This document shows, piece after piece, positions 5,686 through 5,786 of a stretch of 5,786 bases of DNA. Origin of the DNA: Candidatus Glassiibacteriota bacterium (lineage in GTDB: Bacteria; Gemmatimonadota; Glassbacteria; GWA2-58-10); contig JAFGTO010000410.1 in the NCBI GenBank assembly GCA_016934095.1, positions 1 through 5,786 of the forward strand, read 5' to 3'. Within the stretch, counting starts at the first letter, position 1. Every line of letters starts with the position of its first letter. The notes below the pieces were generated by a model that did not search any database, had not been told where the DNA came from, and saw only the letters and a list, made by a program, of their open reading frames with translations. Made by a program: the position numbers and the translations under genes.

Positions 5686-5786
5686 TTCATACCCTGAATC
5701 CTGCTTAATATTTCAACGCGCTTGATTGCCTACCGGATAAATAAATCCCGTTTCCGGCTTAGTCAATAAGGACAATGCAGGCCAGA
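5686..5786. other. Right-hand intergenic tail without a supported gene
   Basis: About 100 AT-richer bases follow repeat copy 2. They contain TCAACGC (5713-5719), the same heptamer as the 3' half of the repeat hairpin, and a weak GGAT/ATCC hairpin (5735-5748). An ATG at 5775 follows AAGGA by only 2 nt and leaves just four codons before the edge, so a gene start there cannot be judged. I see no promoter or RNA gene I would defend. Confidence 0.4.

Noticed and set aside
5520..5708. 62-codon + strand frame starting with TTG in repeat copy 2
   Set aside because: It is read through both arms of the inverted repeat, has no ribosome binding site and no likeness to a protein family; copy 1 does not preserve the frame over its core.
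5768..5786. Start of a new + strand gene at the right edge (ATG at 5775)
   Set aside because: AAGGA is only 2 nt from the ATG and only four codons are visible, so nothing supports it.

Overview
The window is GC-rich bacterial DNA with three full-length protein genes between two copies of an AT-richer, structured intergenic repeat. Nothing in it fixes the taxonomy. Bacterial Shine-Dalgarno sites and an exported polysaccharide-lyase-type enzyme fit an environmental bacterium, probably Gram-negative, that degrades polyanionic polysaccharides. A lineage rich in such lyases (FCB or PVC-type) is only a guess.

Layout. Positions 4-176 hold repeat copy 1. A + strand pair follows: an MmsA/IolA-type, CoA-acylating semialdehyde dehydrogenase (216-1649) and a multi-pass membrane protein of the uncharacterised DUF819/YjcL family (1717-2937). 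The 67 nt between them are exactly bridged by a 22-codon reading frame whose start and stop each share one base with its neighbour (TGATG and TAATG). On the - strand, converging with only 12 nt between stop codons, is a secreted heparinase II/III-family protein (5478-2950) with recognisable active-site and metal-site residues. Repeat copy 2 (5512-5685) lies just upstream of that gene, followed by about 100 nt with no gene I can support.

How the genes may work together (inference). The dehydrogenase and membrane protein are probably one transcription unit, so the transporter-like protein may move a compound linked to semialdehyde/acyl-CoA metabolism. The heparinase-type enzyme is transcribed separately and would act outside the cytoplasm on uronic-acid-containing glycans. 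A direct metabolic link between the two units is not shown.

The least expected feature is the repeat. Two direct copies of 173 and 174 bp each have a perfect 10-bp hairpin, a conserved linker, and a long inverted repeat around an AT-rich core. The outer parts are almost identical, while the inner stem and core differ in sequence yet still pair within each copy. That suggests a structure-conserved element (RNA, single-stranded DNA substrate or non-autonomous mobile element) that I cannot assign to a named family.
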